A stretch of 64,000 nucleotides of DNA from Actinopolymorpha alba DSM 45243 (GCF_000373925.1 NZ_KB892745.1:56212-120211); one strand, 5' to 3'; positions 9,501-18,213 are shown, numbered from the stretch's first letter. Notes: a model not told the origin generated them from the letters alone. Numbers and translations are program-made.

Positions 9501-9899
9501 TCGACCTACGCCACCACGGTCACCGGCCGCTGGGTGTTCTCCTCCGCCACACCTGCCGACGAAGTGGGGTTGGTGTCGATGCTGAACATCCTCGCCACCG
9601 GTGCGTTCGACGCCCACGGGCGGGCGCCCGCGGGTAAGCCGTTCCGCCTCGACCTTCCGATGTTGGGAGGTCCCGAAACCGGGGTCGTGCGCCGGGTTCA
9701 GCTGTCGGTGTCGTACGACGACGGGAAGACCTGGTCAGCGGTCCCGGTCAGCCAGAACCCCACCGGTCGGTGGAGCGCGACTCTGACCCACCCGAACAAG
9801 CCGGGCGGCTTCGTGTCGCTACGGATGGGCGCGATCGATGACAAGGGCAACCAGGTCGACGTGACCTCGATCCGGGCGTACGGCCTTCGCGGGGAGTAG
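6504..9899 (+). CDS. Secreted subtilisin-like (S8) serine peptidase, large form
   Basis: A 1131-residue exported protease. The ATG at 6504 follows GGGGGAAA and opens a Sec signal peptide (RRTLLALTVGAMAVAG, cleavage near ATAA). A propeptide-like region follows. The catalytic triad is visible: Asp240 in VAVLDSGVD, His273 in GHGTHVAS and Ser450 in SGTSMATPHVAGG, with the oxyanion Asn in AAGNNG. The C-terminal ~650 residues are beta-rich accessory domains without recognisable catalytic motifs, as in large Streptomyces subtilases. It stands alone, with a minus-strand gene ending 5 bp downstream. Its role in extracellular protein degradation is inferred from the family. Confidence 0.93.
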   Translation: MRGLRRTLLALTVGAMAVAGIWSSGATAATSTAGKPAVPDRDEISTVTLISGDRVRLTTRAGGVRSVVPIPGPGRSKVVFSIRQRGRDVEVVPSDAAPLLLTGRLDRRLFEVARLAAAGYDDARTKRIPLILQYAPGRSGFAAVPRGTTIGRPLPSVRSAAVSEPKGEAVSFWRWLVGQAAAAPGTGPSIRGGALAGDVEKVWLDGPVRATLDRSVPQTGAPKAWQLGYTGKGVQVAVLDSGVDRDHPDLKGAVVAERDFIGSPSGADDRFGHGTHVASTITGSGAASNGRYKGMAPDATLLNGKVLNDEGSGTESSVIAGMEWAADQGARIANMSIGSSFATDGTDPVSLALNRITAQKGTLFVVAAGNNGPYEESITSPGSADAALTVGAVGSTGTTAEFSSRGPRVTDFALKPDLAAPGVGIVAARAGGSFPEEPVGASYARMSGTSMATPHVAGGAALLAQLRPTWKAAELKAMLVGSAKPKAGEGVFDQGAGQLDAARALTQRVSADRSSVSLYLKWPHTAKTSRVVTYRNTTAAAVTLTLRVSAADGSGDPAPAGVVTLDKKTLTIPARSTAPVTLTVNPRMGMAGTVYHGRITASGGAVAVQTPWTAYVEEEAYDLTIKATDRDGQLIDRLDQAFLAQPVVADPTSGEVFWLRPVKGGLGVRLPRGHYTFGEIIVTEHGIKPPSFTHLSRPNFTLTGNLTLTLDARAAKLVQARVEAPDASTVVTTFGTVELVGGFPWTTLVNLPGTQRYPTYALPTAAVTDRTYMFALYKALDSGRGTYDLVLGQQGRVPANPAYSVRDADLVRLDSRFDAGGVGLDVEGVWFRQAELPRGVTTGLGWFYTTPLPSRRTRLFSAEFGSGTGPGEPLIWSDTLDVRSNISRTWFTEFHDPATYHPGQRVSRTWNPAAFRPHGQGNRSVDGSMNFWFAPFSSSLTSGSQAVWDATGIAGKVTLRRAGKVVAESTDPFLLDAGVQPSPRSTYTLDVSAKRKVPWSTYATTVTGRWVFSSATPADEVGLVSMLNILATGAFDAHGRAPAGKPFRLDLPMLGGPETGVVRRVQLSVSYDDGKTWSAVPVSQNPTGRWSATLTHPNKPGGFVSLRMGAIDDKGNQVDVTSIRAYGLRGE

Positions 9900-9903
9900 C
9901 CGC

Positions 9904-10125
9904 TCAGCCGCAGCCGCAGGCGCCGCCGCAGCAACCACCGCCGGTGGGACCTGCGGCGGCGGGACCTGCGGCGGCAGCCCGGCCGGAGACGGCGACGGTC
10001 GACAGCAGCTTGACGGTGTCGTCGTGCCCCTTCGGGCAGGTCGCGGGCGCACCCGCCTCACTCATCGGGCGGGAGTGCTCGAACGTCTCGCCGCAGGCGC
10101 GGCAGCGGTACTCATAACGGGGCAC
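9904..10125 (-). CDS. FmdB-family zinc-ribbon protein
   Basis: A 73-residue protein beginning MPRYEYRCRACGETFEHSRPMSE and carrying the two Cys pairs (CRAC and C/H around CPKGH) of the FmdB regulatory zinc-ribbon family. A Gly/Cys-rich tail (GGGCCGGACGCG) adds further possible metal ligands. The GTG start at 10125 has no ribosome-binding site but has TACTCT six bases upstream, suggesting a leaderless transcript. Function of this family is poorly defined; small nucleic-acid- or metal-binding roles are proposed. Confidence 0.85.
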   Translation of the reverse strand: MPRYEYRCRACGETFEHSRPMSEAGAPATCPKGHDDTVKLLSTVAVSGRAAAAGPAAAGPTGGGCCGGACGCG

Positions 10126-10131
10126 GGGACA

Positions 10132-10137
10132 AGAGTA
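10132..10137 (-). promoter_or_regulatory. TANNNT -10 element, leaderless start
   Basis: On the minus strand TACTCT lies six bases before the GTG at 10125, the spacing expected if transcription begins at the start codon. No Shine-Dalgarno is present between them. Confidence 0.45.
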
Positions 10138-10226
10138 CGGCGCCGGAGCCGGGCGCGTGCGCCACGCGGGCGCGGGATGTGCCGCCCGAGGAGCCCACCG
10201 CCGGACTGGCCCGGAAGAATTGGGTG

Positions 10227-10517
10227 GTGCCCCGACGTTCCAGGCGCCGCCCAGACCCGCCGCAGCGCCCGCTGTTCGGTGGGCACCAGCGGGTGGAGGA
10301 GTGGTCTGACGGCGACTGGGTGGTCCGCCAGATCACGGGGGCGACCAGCACCAAGCCGTACCGCTGCCCCGGCTGCGACCAGCTGATCCAGCCCGGGACA
10401 CCGCACGTGGTGGCCTGGCCGGTCGACCCGCGGTCGTTCGCGGGGACCGGTCTGGACGAACGCCGGCACTGGCACACCGCGTGCTGGCAGGCCCGCGACC
10501 GTCGTCGGCGCAGGTGA
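10227..10517 (+). CDS. Conserved actinobacterial Cys-pair protein, function unknown
   Basis: About 96 residues, basic at both ends. The core YRCPGCDQLIQPGTPHVVAWP, followed by LDERRHWHTACW, looks like a small treble-clef or zinc-ribbon fold with ligands CxxC, His and HxxC. Similar short proteins are widespread in actinobacteria, often annotated as ATP/GTP-binding without real support. Start is uncertain: GTG at 10224 or 10227 with GGAAG upstream, or an ATG at 10179. It precedes the hydrolase gene by 60 bp and may be co-transcribed. Confidence 0.7.
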   Translation: MPRRSRRRPDPPQRPLFGGHQRVEEWSDGDWVVRQITGATSTKPYRCPGCDQLIQPGTPHVVAWPVDPRSFAGTGLDERRHWHTACWQARDRRRRR

Positions 10518-10577
10518 GCCGGCGGGCGGAGGCGAGGCCGGCGAACCCGGACGGACCTGGCAGGCGACAATCGGGGG

Positions 10578-11399
10578 GTGAGCAGTCCCGCACCCGACGT
10601 GCCCGGCCCCCAGCCGATCCGGGCCAACAGCGTCCTCCCGGCCCGGCGTACCCCGCTCACGCTGGAGACCGCTGACGGGCTCAGGCTCGTCGGCGAGCTG
10701 GCCGAGCCACTCGACGGACCGCCGGTCGCGACCCTCATCTGCGTCCACCCCCTGCCGACCCACGGCGGGATGATGGACAGCCACGTCTACCGCAAGGCGG
10801 CCTACCGCCTGCCGGCACTGGCCCGGATCGCCGTGCTCCGCTTCAACACCCGCGGCACCGAGAGCGTGCAGGGCCGGAGCAAGGGGGAGTTCGACCGCGC
10901 GGTCGGTGAGCGCTACGACGTGGCCGCTGCGATCGAGTACGCCGAGTTCGCCGACCTCCCCCGGATCTGGCTCGTGGGCTGGTCCTTCGGCACCGACCTT
11001 GTCCTGATGTACGGCTGCGACCCCGCGATCGAGGGCGCGATCCTGCTGTCGCCGCCGCTGAAGTTCGCCCGGCCCGAGCACCTCGCGACGTGGGCCGCGT
11101 CGGGCAAGCCGGTGACAGCTCTCGTCCCCGAGTTCGACGACAACCTGCGCCCGGCCGAGGCGGTGGAGCGGTTCGCCGCGATCCCGCGGGCGGAGGTGGT
11201 CGCGATGGCGGGCGCCAAGCACCTCTGGGTCGGTGACGCGGACCGGGTCCTCGACGAGATCGTGGCGCGGGTGGCGCCCGACGTGGGAACGCTCCCACGT
11301 ACCTGGGACGGCCCGATGCAGTATGCCGACGCCAGTGCGTACCGTGACCAGACCGTGGCAGCGTTCGCCGACCGGCCGGTCCCCGGACCAGGCGAGTAA
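10578..11399 (+). CDS. Alpha/beta hydrolase
   Basis: A 273-residue cytosolic protein with the alpha/beta-hydrolase fold of the dienelactone-hydrolase/YfhR-like short type. The nucleophile elbow is GWSFGTD, CVHPLPTHGG forms the oxyanion-hole loop, an acid is likely in VPEFDDN, and the catalytic His is in AGAKHLWVG. GTG start at 10578 with GACAAT six bases upstream and an adjacent G-run. Substrate unknown; genome neighbours give no clue. Confidence 0.85.
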   Translation: MSSPAPDVPGPQPIRANSVLPARRTPLTLETADGLRLVGELAEPLDGPPVATLICVHPLPTHGGMMDSHVYRKAAYRLPALARIAVLRFNTRGTESVQGRSKGEFDRAVGERYDVAAAIEYAEFADLPRIWLVGWSFGTDLVLMYGCDPAIEGAILLSPPLKFARPEHLATWAASGKPVTALVPEFDDNLRPAEAVERFAAIPRAEVVAMAGAKHLWVGDADRVLDEIVARVAPDVGTLPRTWDGPMQYADASAYRDQTVAAFADRPVPGPGE

Positions 11400-11500
11400 C
11401 CACACAACTGGTCCGGTCCACCCGCAGGTTTCGCCAACTGGCCGGGGTTGGCCAAACCGGCCCGCTCTTTTGGAGTAGCGGAAAGGCGCTGGGCCATACC

Positions 11501-11506
11501 TACACT
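11501..11506 (+). promoter_or_regulatory. TANNNT -10 element, leaderless start
   Basis: TACACT ends eight bases before the ATG at 11515 and no ribosome-binding site is visible, so the oxidoreductase mRNA is probably leaderless. Confidence 0.5.
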
Positions 11507-11514
11507 GGTCGGCG

Positions 11515-12648
11515 ATGAGCACGAACGTACCTGCGGCCGCCACTTCTGCGGCCGCTCAGTCTGAACAGTCCCTTCCTCTTCGCGTTGGCGTCATCGGCCT
11601 GGGTTTCGCCGGACAGGCGGCCCTCAAGGGCTATCTCGCCCTCCCCGATGTCGACGTCATCGCCCTGGCTGGCTTGGAGGCTGACCGCCTTGCCGAACTC
11701 GGCAAGGAGCATGCGATTCCCCATCTCTACGAACGCTGGCAGGACCTGCTCGAGCGTGACGACCTCGACGCGGTGAGCGTCGCCACGCCGACGCACCTGC
11801 ACGCGCCGATCTCGATCGCGGCGCTCGAAAGCGGCAAACACGTCCTGTGCGAGAAGCCCCTCGCCCGTTCCGGCGAGGAAGCCCAGGCGATCGTCGACGC
11901 GGCGGTGAAGGCGAACCGCGTCCTCAAGGTGTGCTTCAACCACCGCGAGCGCGGTGACGTCGCGGTCCTCAAGCGGCATCTCGACGCTGGTCAACTCGGA
12001 CGGGTCTACTACGCCAAGGCGCACTGGATGCGGCGCAACGGCATTCCCGGCCTCGGCAGCTGGTTCACCAACCGCGAGATGGCTGGCGGCGGCCCGCTCA
12101 TCGACCTCGGTGTCCACATGCTCGACATGGCGCTCTACCTGCTCGGGGAGCCCCGGGTGATCTCCGTGAGCGCGTCGACGTTCTCCGAGCTGGGCCCCCG
12201 AGGGCTCGGCGGGTCGGAGTACTCCGCCAAGCTGGCCGTCGGGTCGGCATACGAGGTCGAGGACCTCGCGACCGCCTTCCTGCGGTTGGAGGGCGGCGGT
12301 GCCCTGCAGCTGGAGACCAGCTGGGCGACGTTCCGCAAGCCCGGTGACGACTTCGGTGTGGCGTTGTACGGCACGGACGGCGGCGCCCAGATCAGCGTCG
12401 AGAACTACGCGCGCGAGGACACGCTGCGGATCTACACCGACGTGGCCGGTGCCCCGGCCGAGGTGCGGCCGCGGGTGCTGCCTGGTGAAGGTCACCGGGC
12501 GGTCGTCCGTGAGTTCGTCAACCTCATCCGTGGCGGTGACTGGTCCGCCCACGTGGGGCGTGACGGGCTCGCCCGGGCGCAGATCATCGACGCCTGCTAC
12601 CTCTCCGCCCTCGAGGGGCGCGAGGTGCTGGTATCCGCCGGGGCGTAA
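11515..12648 (+). CDS. Gfo/Idh/MocA-family NAD(P)-dependent oxidoreductase
   Basis: A 377-residue dehydrogenase acting on sugars, inositols or their derivatives. The N-terminal Rossmann motif is [17 protein letters not shown], and [20 protein letters not shown] supplies the conserved EKP lysine. The C-terminal GFO_IDH_MocA domain has [19 protein letters not shown] with the catalytic-region D and H. It lies 41 bp upstream of a ThuA-like gene; the pair resembles actinobacterial loci for trehalose-like or keto-sugar metabolism. Substrate not determinable. The promoter appears leaderless. Confidence 0.93.
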   Translation: MSTNVPAAATSAAAQSEQSLPLRVGVIGLGFAGQAALKGYLALPDVDVIALAGLEADRLAELGKEHAIPHLYERWQDLLERDDLDAVSVATPTHLHAPISIAALESGKHVLCEKPLARSGEEAQAIVDAAVKANRVLKVCFNHRERGDVAVLKRHLDAGQLGRVYYAKAHWMRRNGIPGLGSWFTNREMAGGGPLIDLGVHMLDMALYLLGEPRVISVSASTFSELGPRGLGGSEYSAKLAVGSAYEVEDLATAFLRLEGGGALQLETSWATFRKPGDDFGVALYGTDGGAQISVENYAREDTLRIYTDVAGAPAEVRPRVLPGEGHRAVVREFVNLIRGGDWSAHVGRDGLARAQIIDACYLSALEGREVLVSAGA

Positions 12649-12689
12649 CCCCCGAGACTTCGCACACGAGTGACAGAGGGAGCAACACA

Positions 12690-13475
12690 ATGAGCGCGTC
12701 CCCGATCCGGGTGACCGTGTGGGGCGAGAACGTCCACGAGAGCCGTGACGCCTCCGTCAAGGAGATCTACCCCGACGGTATGCACGGGGCGATCGCCAAC
12801 GGCATCTCCGCCAACCTCGGCGACAACGTGGTCGTCCGTACCGCCACCCTGCAGGAGCCCGAGCACGGCCTCACCGAGGAGGTGCTGGCCGAGACCGACG
12901 TCCTGACGTGGTGGGGTCACGCGGCCCACGGCGAGGTGTCCGACGAGGTTGTCGACCGGGTGCAGGAAGCCGTCCTCGGCGGCATGGGTCTGATCGTGCT
13001 GCACTCCGGCCACTTCTCCAAGATCTTCCGCCGGCTCATGGGCACGACCTGCTCGCTGGACTGGCGGAGTGACAACGACCGCGAGCTGGTCTGGACGGTG
13101 GCGCCCGACCACCCGATCGCGGTGGGCGTACCCAACCCGATCATCATCCCGGCGCAGGAGATGTACGGCGAGTACTTCGACATCCCGCAGCCGGACGAGC
13201 TGGTGTTCATCAGCTCGTTCAGCGGTGGCGAGGTGTTCCGGAGTGGCTGCGCCTACCGCCGGGGCCGGGGCCGGTTGTTCTACTTCAGCCCGGGTGACCA
13301 GGAGTACCCCGTCTACCACCACCCCGACGTCCTGCGAGTGATCGCGAACGCCGTGGGCTGGGCCGCGCCCACCGGCGCCGAGCGAGTGACGCCGTTCGTC
13401 TCGCGCCGGCCGACCGGGTGGTACGAGTCCGGTGAGACCGTCTCGGCGACCGACCCGCGGCTCGCGCAGTCCTGA
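12690..13475 (+). CDS. ThuA-like trehalose-utilisation domain protein
   Basis: A 261-residue protein of the ThuA family (class I glutamine-amidotransferase-like fold). It begins [15 protein letters not shown] and has [38 protein letters not shown] and [16 protein letters not shown], all typical of the family. GAGGGAG precedes the ATG. ThuA proteins in rhizobia act with ThuB, a Gfo/Idh dehydrogenase, in trehalose/sucrose breakdown through 3-keto sugars. The adjacent Gfo/Idh gene fits that pairing. It ends just before a strong hairpin. Confidence 0.9.
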   Translation: MSASPIRVTVWGENVHESRDASVKEIYPDGMHGAIANGISANLGDNVVVRTATLQEPEHGLTEEVLAETDVLTWWGHAAHGEVSDEVVDRVQEAVLGGMGLIVLHSGHFSKIFRRLMGTTCSLDWRSDNDRELVWTVAPDHPIAVGVPNPIIIPAQEMYGEYFDIPQPDELVFISSFSGGEVFRSGCAYRRGRGRLFYFSPGDQEYPVYHHPDVLRVIANAVGWAAPTGAERVTPFVSRRPTGWYESGETVSATDPRLAQS

Positions 13476-13502
13476 GACTCCGCGTAGTCCTGAGGTAGTC
13501 CT

Positions 13503-13547
13503 GACGCCTGACCGCCGCCGTATGCGTACGTGCGGCGGTCAGGCGTC
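13503..13547. terminator. Bidirectional hairpin terminator
   Basis: Perfect 16-bp arms (GACGCCTGACCGCCGC and its complement, 13503-13518 and 13532-13547) with a 13-nt loop lie between the convergent ThuA-like gene and the AI-2E permease gene, overlapping the last codons of the latter. No T-run is needed in high-GC actinobacterial terminators. Confidence 0.8.
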
Positions 13548-14774
13548 TTCGAGCCTCGGATGGATCACTTCGCGGATGAGCAACAGGATGGCCGCGGCGG
13601 TGGGTACGGCGAGCAGGGCGCCCAGGATGCCGAGCAGTGAACCCCCGACCAACGCCGCGACCACGATCACGGATCCCGGGACGTTGACGGACCGCTGCAT
13701 GACTCTGGGGTAGATCAGGTAGTTCTCGATCTGCTGGTAGATGATGAAGTAGATGAGGCAGGCGATCCCGATCTTGACGTCGGTGAGCAGCCCGACGGAG
13801 GTCCCTACCACCGCCGAGACCGCGCCGCCGATCAGCGGGATCAGCCCGAGGACGGCCACTGTGATGGCCAGCGCGAGGGCGAACTCATGGAGCCCCGCGA
13901 TCATGAAGAAGATGAACGCCGCCGTGGCCGCGATGGCCGCGACCGCGATCTGGCCGCCGACGTAGCTGCCGACCCGATCCAGGATCTCGTCGCCCAGCCG
14001 GGTCACCCGCACCCGCCGCGAGCGCGGGACGAACTTGTAGAGCGCACTCTTGGTGGCCGGGAGAGACCCGAGGAAGTACAGCGTCAGGACCAGAACAGTG
14101 AACACGCTGAAGAGCGTGCTGAAGACGACCCGGCCGGCTCCGAGAACGCCGCCGAACAACCGCTCGGCCAGACCACCGCTGGTGATGTACTCCTGGACCT
14201 TCTTGGTGATCTCGTACTGATCGTCCAGCTGCATGAGATTCCGGTCGGTGCGCAGCCGGTCGAGCCACTCCGGCAGCAAATTGACCAGCGTGGTCACCTG
14301 ATCGGTGACGACGGGGATGATCGCGAGGCCGAGCAGGCTGAGGATCACGGCGAGGCCCACGAAGACCGCGGCCACGGCAAGACCCCGGCGTACTCGGCGC
14401 CGCACGAACCACTCGACCACGGGGTTGAGGCCGACCGCGAGGTACAGCGAGATGACCAGCAGGACCAGCACGCTGCGGGCGGAGGCGAGCATGTTGGCGA
14501 GTTGCCAGGCGAGCAGGGCACCCATCGCCCCGAAGAAACCGAGATAGAACGGCGAGTGCCGGCTCAACCGTGCGCCGGGCGGACCGAAGCGCATGGGCTC
14601 CGGGCTCAGGCGCTCGGCCGCGACCGCCGCCGCCGGCTCGGCGGCGCCGGAGTCCCGCGGTCCGTCGGACGCGGACTGGTCTCCGGTGGGTTCGTCAGCC
14701 GCTGTCGGCTGGTGAGCCTTTCCGTTCCCTGCCTCGTTGGTGGGCGACGCCACCGCCTCGTCTCCGCTCATCAC
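13539..14774 (-). CDS. AI-2E-family transporter (UPF0118 permease)
   Basis: A 411-residue membrane protein. A long hydrophilic N-terminus (about 75 residues) is followed by about eight hydrophobic segments, including LLVISLYLAVGLNPVVEW near residue 115 and LIYFIIYQQIENYLIYPRVM near residue 340. The latter is the signature of the AI-2E/PerM family. Members export autoinducer-like molecules or exchange Na+/H+, so the substrate is open. The start may be GTG 14774 or the next codon ATG 14771, both close to GGAG. It is transcribed alone. Confidence 0.9.
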   Translation of the reverse strand: MMSGDEAVASPTNEAGNGKAHQPTAADEPTGDQSASDGPRDSGAAEPAAAVAAERLSPEPMRFGPPGARLSRHSPFYLGFFGAMGALLAWQLANMLASARSVLVLLVISLYLAVGLNPVVEWFVRRRVRRGLAVAAVFVGLAVILSLLGLAIIPVVTDQVTTLVNLLPEWLDRLRTDRNLMQLDDQYEITKKVQEYITSGGLAERLFGGVLGAGRVVFSTLFSVFTVLVLTLYFLGSLPATKSALYKFVPRSRRVRVTRLGDEILDRVGSYVGGQIAVAAIAATAAFIFFMIAGLHEFALALAITVAVLGLIPLIGGAVSAVVGTSVGLLTDVKIGIACLIYFIIYQQIENYLIYPRVMQRSVNVPGSVIVVAALVGGSLLGILGALLAVPTAAAILLLIREVIHPRLEDA

Positions 14775-14905
14775 TCCGCCGTTCCAGCCTTCAGGTCATC
14801 CTGGCCACTCAGACGTGAAGGCTCTCACGGCGCGAGCGCGACCGCACGTCGGGTGGGGTGGCAGGCGGTGGCCGGAACGGGCGATCCCGTGAATGCGGAG
14901 CGTGA

Positions 14906-16123
14906 CTACTTGCCTCGCTGCGGCTGGGACCCGCTGGACTGCTGGCGTTCGCTTCCGGTCGACGTCGCGGGGGGTTTGGCCGGACTCGAACTCGGTGGAG
15001 CTGTCGTCGTCGCCGTGGCCGTGCCTGAGGGCGCGCTGCTCCCGCCGGCACTGGCTCCGCCGGACGCGGGGGTGCGGTTGGCGCCGCTGAGGGCGGTCGG
15101 CCGGGGCTGGTCGGGTACGCCGGCGATGACGCTGACGTTGTCGCGCAGCCTGGTGAGGCTCTCGATCAGGTCGTCGCGCTGGCGGCGCAGGCTGGCGATC
15201 TGGCGTTCGGCAGCGGCGCTTTCCTCGCGCGCCTTGGTCTGGGAGTCCCGGACGATGCGTTCGCCCTCGGCCCGCGCCTCCTTGCGGATCTGCTCGGCGT
15301 CGCGGCGGGAGCGGGCGAGCACCTGGGCCACCCGGTCGTTGGCGCTGCGCAGGCGCCCCTCGGTGTGCTGGTCGGTTTCCTGGGAACGCTTGTCGGCATC
15401 CTGCATGAGCTGCTCGGCGTGGGTGGTGACGCGTTCGGCCTCGGCGGTGGCGTTGGCGTGAACGGCGGCGGCCTCCCGCTGGGCCTTCTCGAGGATGCCG
15501 GCGACGGCGCTGCGGCGTTCGGCGACCTCGTGCTCGGCGGCCGCGAGCATCGTGGAGATCTCGTGCTCGGCCGACTGCCGGCGGGCCTTGAGCTGCTGGT
15601 CGAGGTCCTTGAGCTGGCGTTCGGCCTTCTCGTTGACCTGGGTCAGGATGTCTTCGCGGCGTTTCTGGGCCGCCTTCACGATGCGCTCGGCTTCTTCCTC
15701 GGCGGCGTTGCGGACCTTCTCACCTTCGTCGGTGGCGCGTCGCCGAACCTCCGAGGCCAGGCGTTCGGCGTCGTCGGTGACCCGTCGAGCCTCCGCGTGC
15801 GCGTCCGCGCGGACTTCAGAAGCCGTTTCCTCGGAGCGGCTCTCGACGTCGAGCGCCTGCTCTTCGGAGAGCCGCAGAATTTCCTGGGCACGCCGGCCGA
15901 GCTTTGCCCAGGTGGGTTCGCCGGCGTCTTCGAGCGCCCGCCGATTCGCATCGAGGTCTCTTTGGAGTGCACTGATCCGACGGTCACAGTCAGCCAGGTT
16001 GGACTCGAGCCGCCCGACTACTGAATCGACCTCATGGCGGTCATAACCAAGAAGAACGGTGGTGAACGCGCCGACAGCGCTGCCCTTCTCCAGCAGGCCG
16101 AGGCCCTCGTCGGGTTCAGACAT
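14906..16123 (-). CDS. DivIVA-domain coiled-coil protein (FilP/Scy-like)
   Basis: A 405-residue cytoskeletal-type protein. The N-terminus (TVLLGYDRHEVDSVVGRLES) is a DivIVA-like membrane/polar-targeting motif. Residues ~35-325 form an almost unbroken, Ala/Glu/Arg-rich coiled coil, and the last ~75 residues are a Pro/Ser/Gly-rich tail. Streptomyces genomes have the coiled-coil proteins FilP and Scy directly beside methylmalonyl-CoA epimerase, thiolase and a MeaB gene, as here. A role in polar growth, cell shape or septation is therefore inferred. Such proteins are often misannotated as cellulose-binding. Confidence 0.82.
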   Translation of the reverse strand: MSEPDEGLGLLEKGSAVGAFTTVLLGYDRHEVDSVVGRLESNLADCDRRISALQRDLDANRRALEDAGEPTWAKLGRRAQEILRLSEEQALDVESRSEETASEVRADAHAEARRVTDDAERLASEVRRRATDEGEKVRNAAEEEAERIVKAAQKRREDILTQVNEKAERQLKDLDQQLKARRQSAEHEISTMLAAAEHEVAERRSAVAGILEKAQREAAAVHANATAEAERVTTHAEQLMQDADKRSQETDQHTEGRLRSANDRVAQVLARSRRDAEQIRKEARAEGERIVRDSQTKAREESAAAERQIASLRRQRDDLIESLTRLRDNVSVIAGVPDQPRPTALSGANRTPASGGASAGGSSAPSGTATATTTAPPSSSPAKPPATSTGSERQQSSGSQPQRGK

Positions 16124-16341
16124 CTGTGCTCCTCACGGCGTCGATCAGTGTCCCATGGTGCCTGCCCCGATTGTCCCTGCCCAACCTTGGGTATGGCACG
16201 TCGGCACGCTCGTGGCGCCCACAGGGCTTGGAACGGAGGCCTGGCCGCGGCCCAGGGAGCAAGCCCACCTCAACCTTGACACGAGGAAGGAGCGTCGTGG
16301 GCCTACACCGCCAGGATTTTCGGCTTTCTTCGCGATGATGG

Positions 16342-16794
16342 CTAGTTCCGGCGGGCCGGTTGGACGAGTTCGACGAGCACACCGCCAGCGCTCTTCGGGT
16401 GGACGAAATTCACCCGGGAGTCGGCCGTGCCCCGTCGGGGTTTGTCATAGAGGAGTTCGAGACCGCGGGCGCGCAATGTATCTGAGGCCGCCTCCACATC
16501 GTCGACGGTGTAGGCGACCTGGTGAACTCCCTCACCGCGGGAGGCGAGAAACTTCGCGATCGGCGACTGGTCGTTCAGTGGTGCGAGCAGCTGAATCATC
16601 GGGCCCGCTTCGTCGCCGACCGCGAGCATCGCCTCGCGTACCCCCTGGTCCTCGTTGACCTCGCTGTGGACGACCCGCATCCCGAAGGTCTGCGCGTACC
16701 ACGCGATGGCGGCGTCAAGGTCGGGCACGGCGATGCCGACATGGTCGATGGCGCGGACGACCGGCGGTGGCGAGTCAGGGAATTCCTCGAGCAT
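16342..16794 (-). CDS. mce: Methylmalonyl-CoA epimerase
   Basis: A 150-residue vicinal-oxygen-chelate protein that interconverts the R and S forms of methylmalonyl-CoA. Motifs: AIDHVGIAVPDLDAAIAWY with the first metal His, PMIQLLAPL, GEGVHQVAYTVDD with the second His, and the final GVLVELVQP carrying the Glu ligand. The ATG at 16794 follows AGGATGGAGCC; an ATG 30 nt upstream is possible. It is divergent from a thiolase gene, in the same order as in Streptomyces, and serves propionyl-CoA metabolism together with a mutase. Confidence 0.92.
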   Translation of the reverse strand: MLEEFPDSPPPVVRAIDHVGIAVPDLDAAIAWYAQTFGMRVVHSEVNEDQGVREAMLAVGDEAGPMIQLLAPLNDQSPIAKFLASRGEGVHQVAYTVDDVEAASDTLRARGLELLYDKPRRGTADSRVNFVHPKSAGGVLVELVQPARRN

Positions 16795-16862
16795 GGCTCC
16801 ATCCTGCGCCATCGCGGCCGGCATCCGGGCTTGACCTGGCCGGACACTCGGGCAGGTGAGCG

Positions 16863-16868
16863 TAGGGT
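16863..16868 (+). promoter_or_regulatory. TANNNT -10 element, leaderless start
   Basis: TAGGGT sits six bases before the thiolase GTG at 16875 and no Shine-Dalgarno intervenes, which suggests a leaderless mRNA in the short divergent gap with mce. Confidence 0.45.
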
Positions 16869-16874
16869 GACTGC

Positions 16875-18089
16875 GTGGGATCGGTCATCGTCGCCGGCGC
16901 GCGTACGCCGATGGGTCGGTTGCTCGGCGCGCTCAAGGACTTCTCCGCCGTCGAGTTGGGCGGCATCGCGATCAAGGCCGCGCTGGACCGCTCCGGGGTC
17001 GCTCCCGAGCAGGTGCAGTACGTCCTGATGGGTCACGTCCTCCAGGCGGGGACCGGCCAGATCACTGCCCGGCAGGCCGCGGTCAAGGCGGGCATCCCGA
17101 TGACAGTGCCCGCGCTCACGGTCAACAAGGTGTGCCTGTCGGGCCTGGACGCGATCGCCCTCGCCGACCAGTTGATCCGGGCGGGGGAGTTCGACCTCGT
17201 GGTGGCCGGTGGCATGGAGTCGATGTCCAACGCACCGCACCTGCTCCCGGAGTCGCGGACCGGCGCGCGCTACGGCGACGCGACGCTGGTCGACTCGATG
17301 ATTCGTGACGGGCTCTGGGACGTCTTCACCGAGGCGTCGATGGGCGAGCTGACCGACCACTCCAACGCCAGGCTCGGCATCTCCCGCGAAGACCAGGACG
17401 CGTACGCCGCGCGCTCCCACCAGCTCGCCGCGGCGGCCCAGAAGGACGGTGTCTTCGACCAGGAGATCGCCGCCATCCAGGTTCCGCAGCGCCGAGGTGA
17501 ACCCCTCGCGGTGACGGCCGACGAGGGAATCCGCCCCGACACGACCGCTGAGCGGCTCGCCGGGTTGCGGCCGGCGTTCGGTCCTGCCGGCACGATCACC
17601 GCCGGATCGTCCTCGCAGATCTCCGACGGCGCCTGCGCGGTGGTCGTCGCCCGCCGGGAGACGGCCGAGGCGCTCGGTCTTTCCTGGATCGCGGAGATCG
17701 GTGCCCATGGCGTGGTGGCCGGTCCCGATTCGTCGTTGCAGTCACAGCCGGCCAACGCCATCCGGGCGGCCTGCGCCAAGGAGGGGATCAGCCCGGACGA
17801 CCTCGACGTGGTGGAGATCAACGAGGCGTTCGCGGCCGTCGCCGTCCAGTCGATGCGCGAGCTGGGTCTATCAGAAGACAAGGTCAACCCGCACGGCGGT
17901 GCGATCGCGCTCGGACATCCGCTCGGTATGTCGGGTGCCCGGCTCGTGCTCCACCTCGCCCTCGAGCTCGCCCGTCGCGGTGGTGGCGTGGGATCTGCGG
18001 CGCTGTGCGGCGGCGGTGGCCAGGGCGACGCGTTGATCCTGCGAGTGCCGTCCGGTGAAGGGCGAGCCGTCCGCGGAGCGAACGAATGA
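16875..18089 (+). CDS. Acetyl-CoA C-acetyltransferase (thiolase)
   Basis: A 404-residue thiolase, condensing or cleaving acyl-CoA. The nucleophilic Cys is in [11 protein letters not shown], the active-site His in [17 protein letters not shown], and the second Cys in [27 protein letters not shown] is characteristic of the acetoacetyl-CoA-forming branch. GTG start. The stop codon lies inside one of two inverted near-palindromes. Upstream is mce, downstream meaB, so it belongs to short acyl-CoA metabolism. Confidence 0.94.
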   Translation: MGSVIVAGARTPMGRLLGALKDFSAVELGGIAIKAALDRSGVAPEQVQYVLMGHVLQAGTGQITARQAAVKAGIPMTVPALTVNKVCLSGLDAIALADQLIRAGEFDLVVAGGMESMSNAPHLLPESRTGARYGDATLVDSMIRDGLWDVFTEASMGELTDHSNARLGISREDQDAYAARSHQLAAAAQKDGVFDQEIAAIQVPQRRGEPLAVTADEGIRPDTTAERLAGLRPAFGPAGTITAGSSSQISDGACAVVVARRETAEALGLSWIAEIGAHGVVAGPDSSLQSQPANAIRAACAKEGISPDDLDVVEINEAFAAVAVQSMRELGLSEDKVNPHGGAIALGHPLGMSGARLVLHLALELARRGGGVGSAALCGGGGQGDALILRVPSGEGRAVRGANE

Positions 18090-18170
18090 TCACGTATACG
18101 TGGTCATTGCATGCCTCACACGGCGTCGACACCATGCGAGGCCGGTAATGACCACGTATACGTGATCATT
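18085..18170. repeat. Pair of inverted 24-bp near-palindromes
   Basis: Positions 18085-18108 and 18147-18170 are exact reverse complements of each other. Each is also almost self-palindromic, with the core CACGTATACGTG and flanks TGATCA/TGGTCA. The 38-nt spacer contains a further GCCTC...GAGGC pair. The left copy overlaps the thiolase stop codon; the right copy ends 69 bp before meaB. It may be a double operator, a cruciform terminator, or a repeat family member. Confidence 0.75.
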
Positions 18171-18213
18171 CAGGTCCGAGCGCCCGCCCGAACGCGGCGC
18201 GAGCATGAGTTCC

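Noticed and set aside
13887..15461. Plus-strand open frame of 524 codons
   Set aside because: Antisense to the AI-2E permease and the DivIVA-like coiled coil; no domain recognised.
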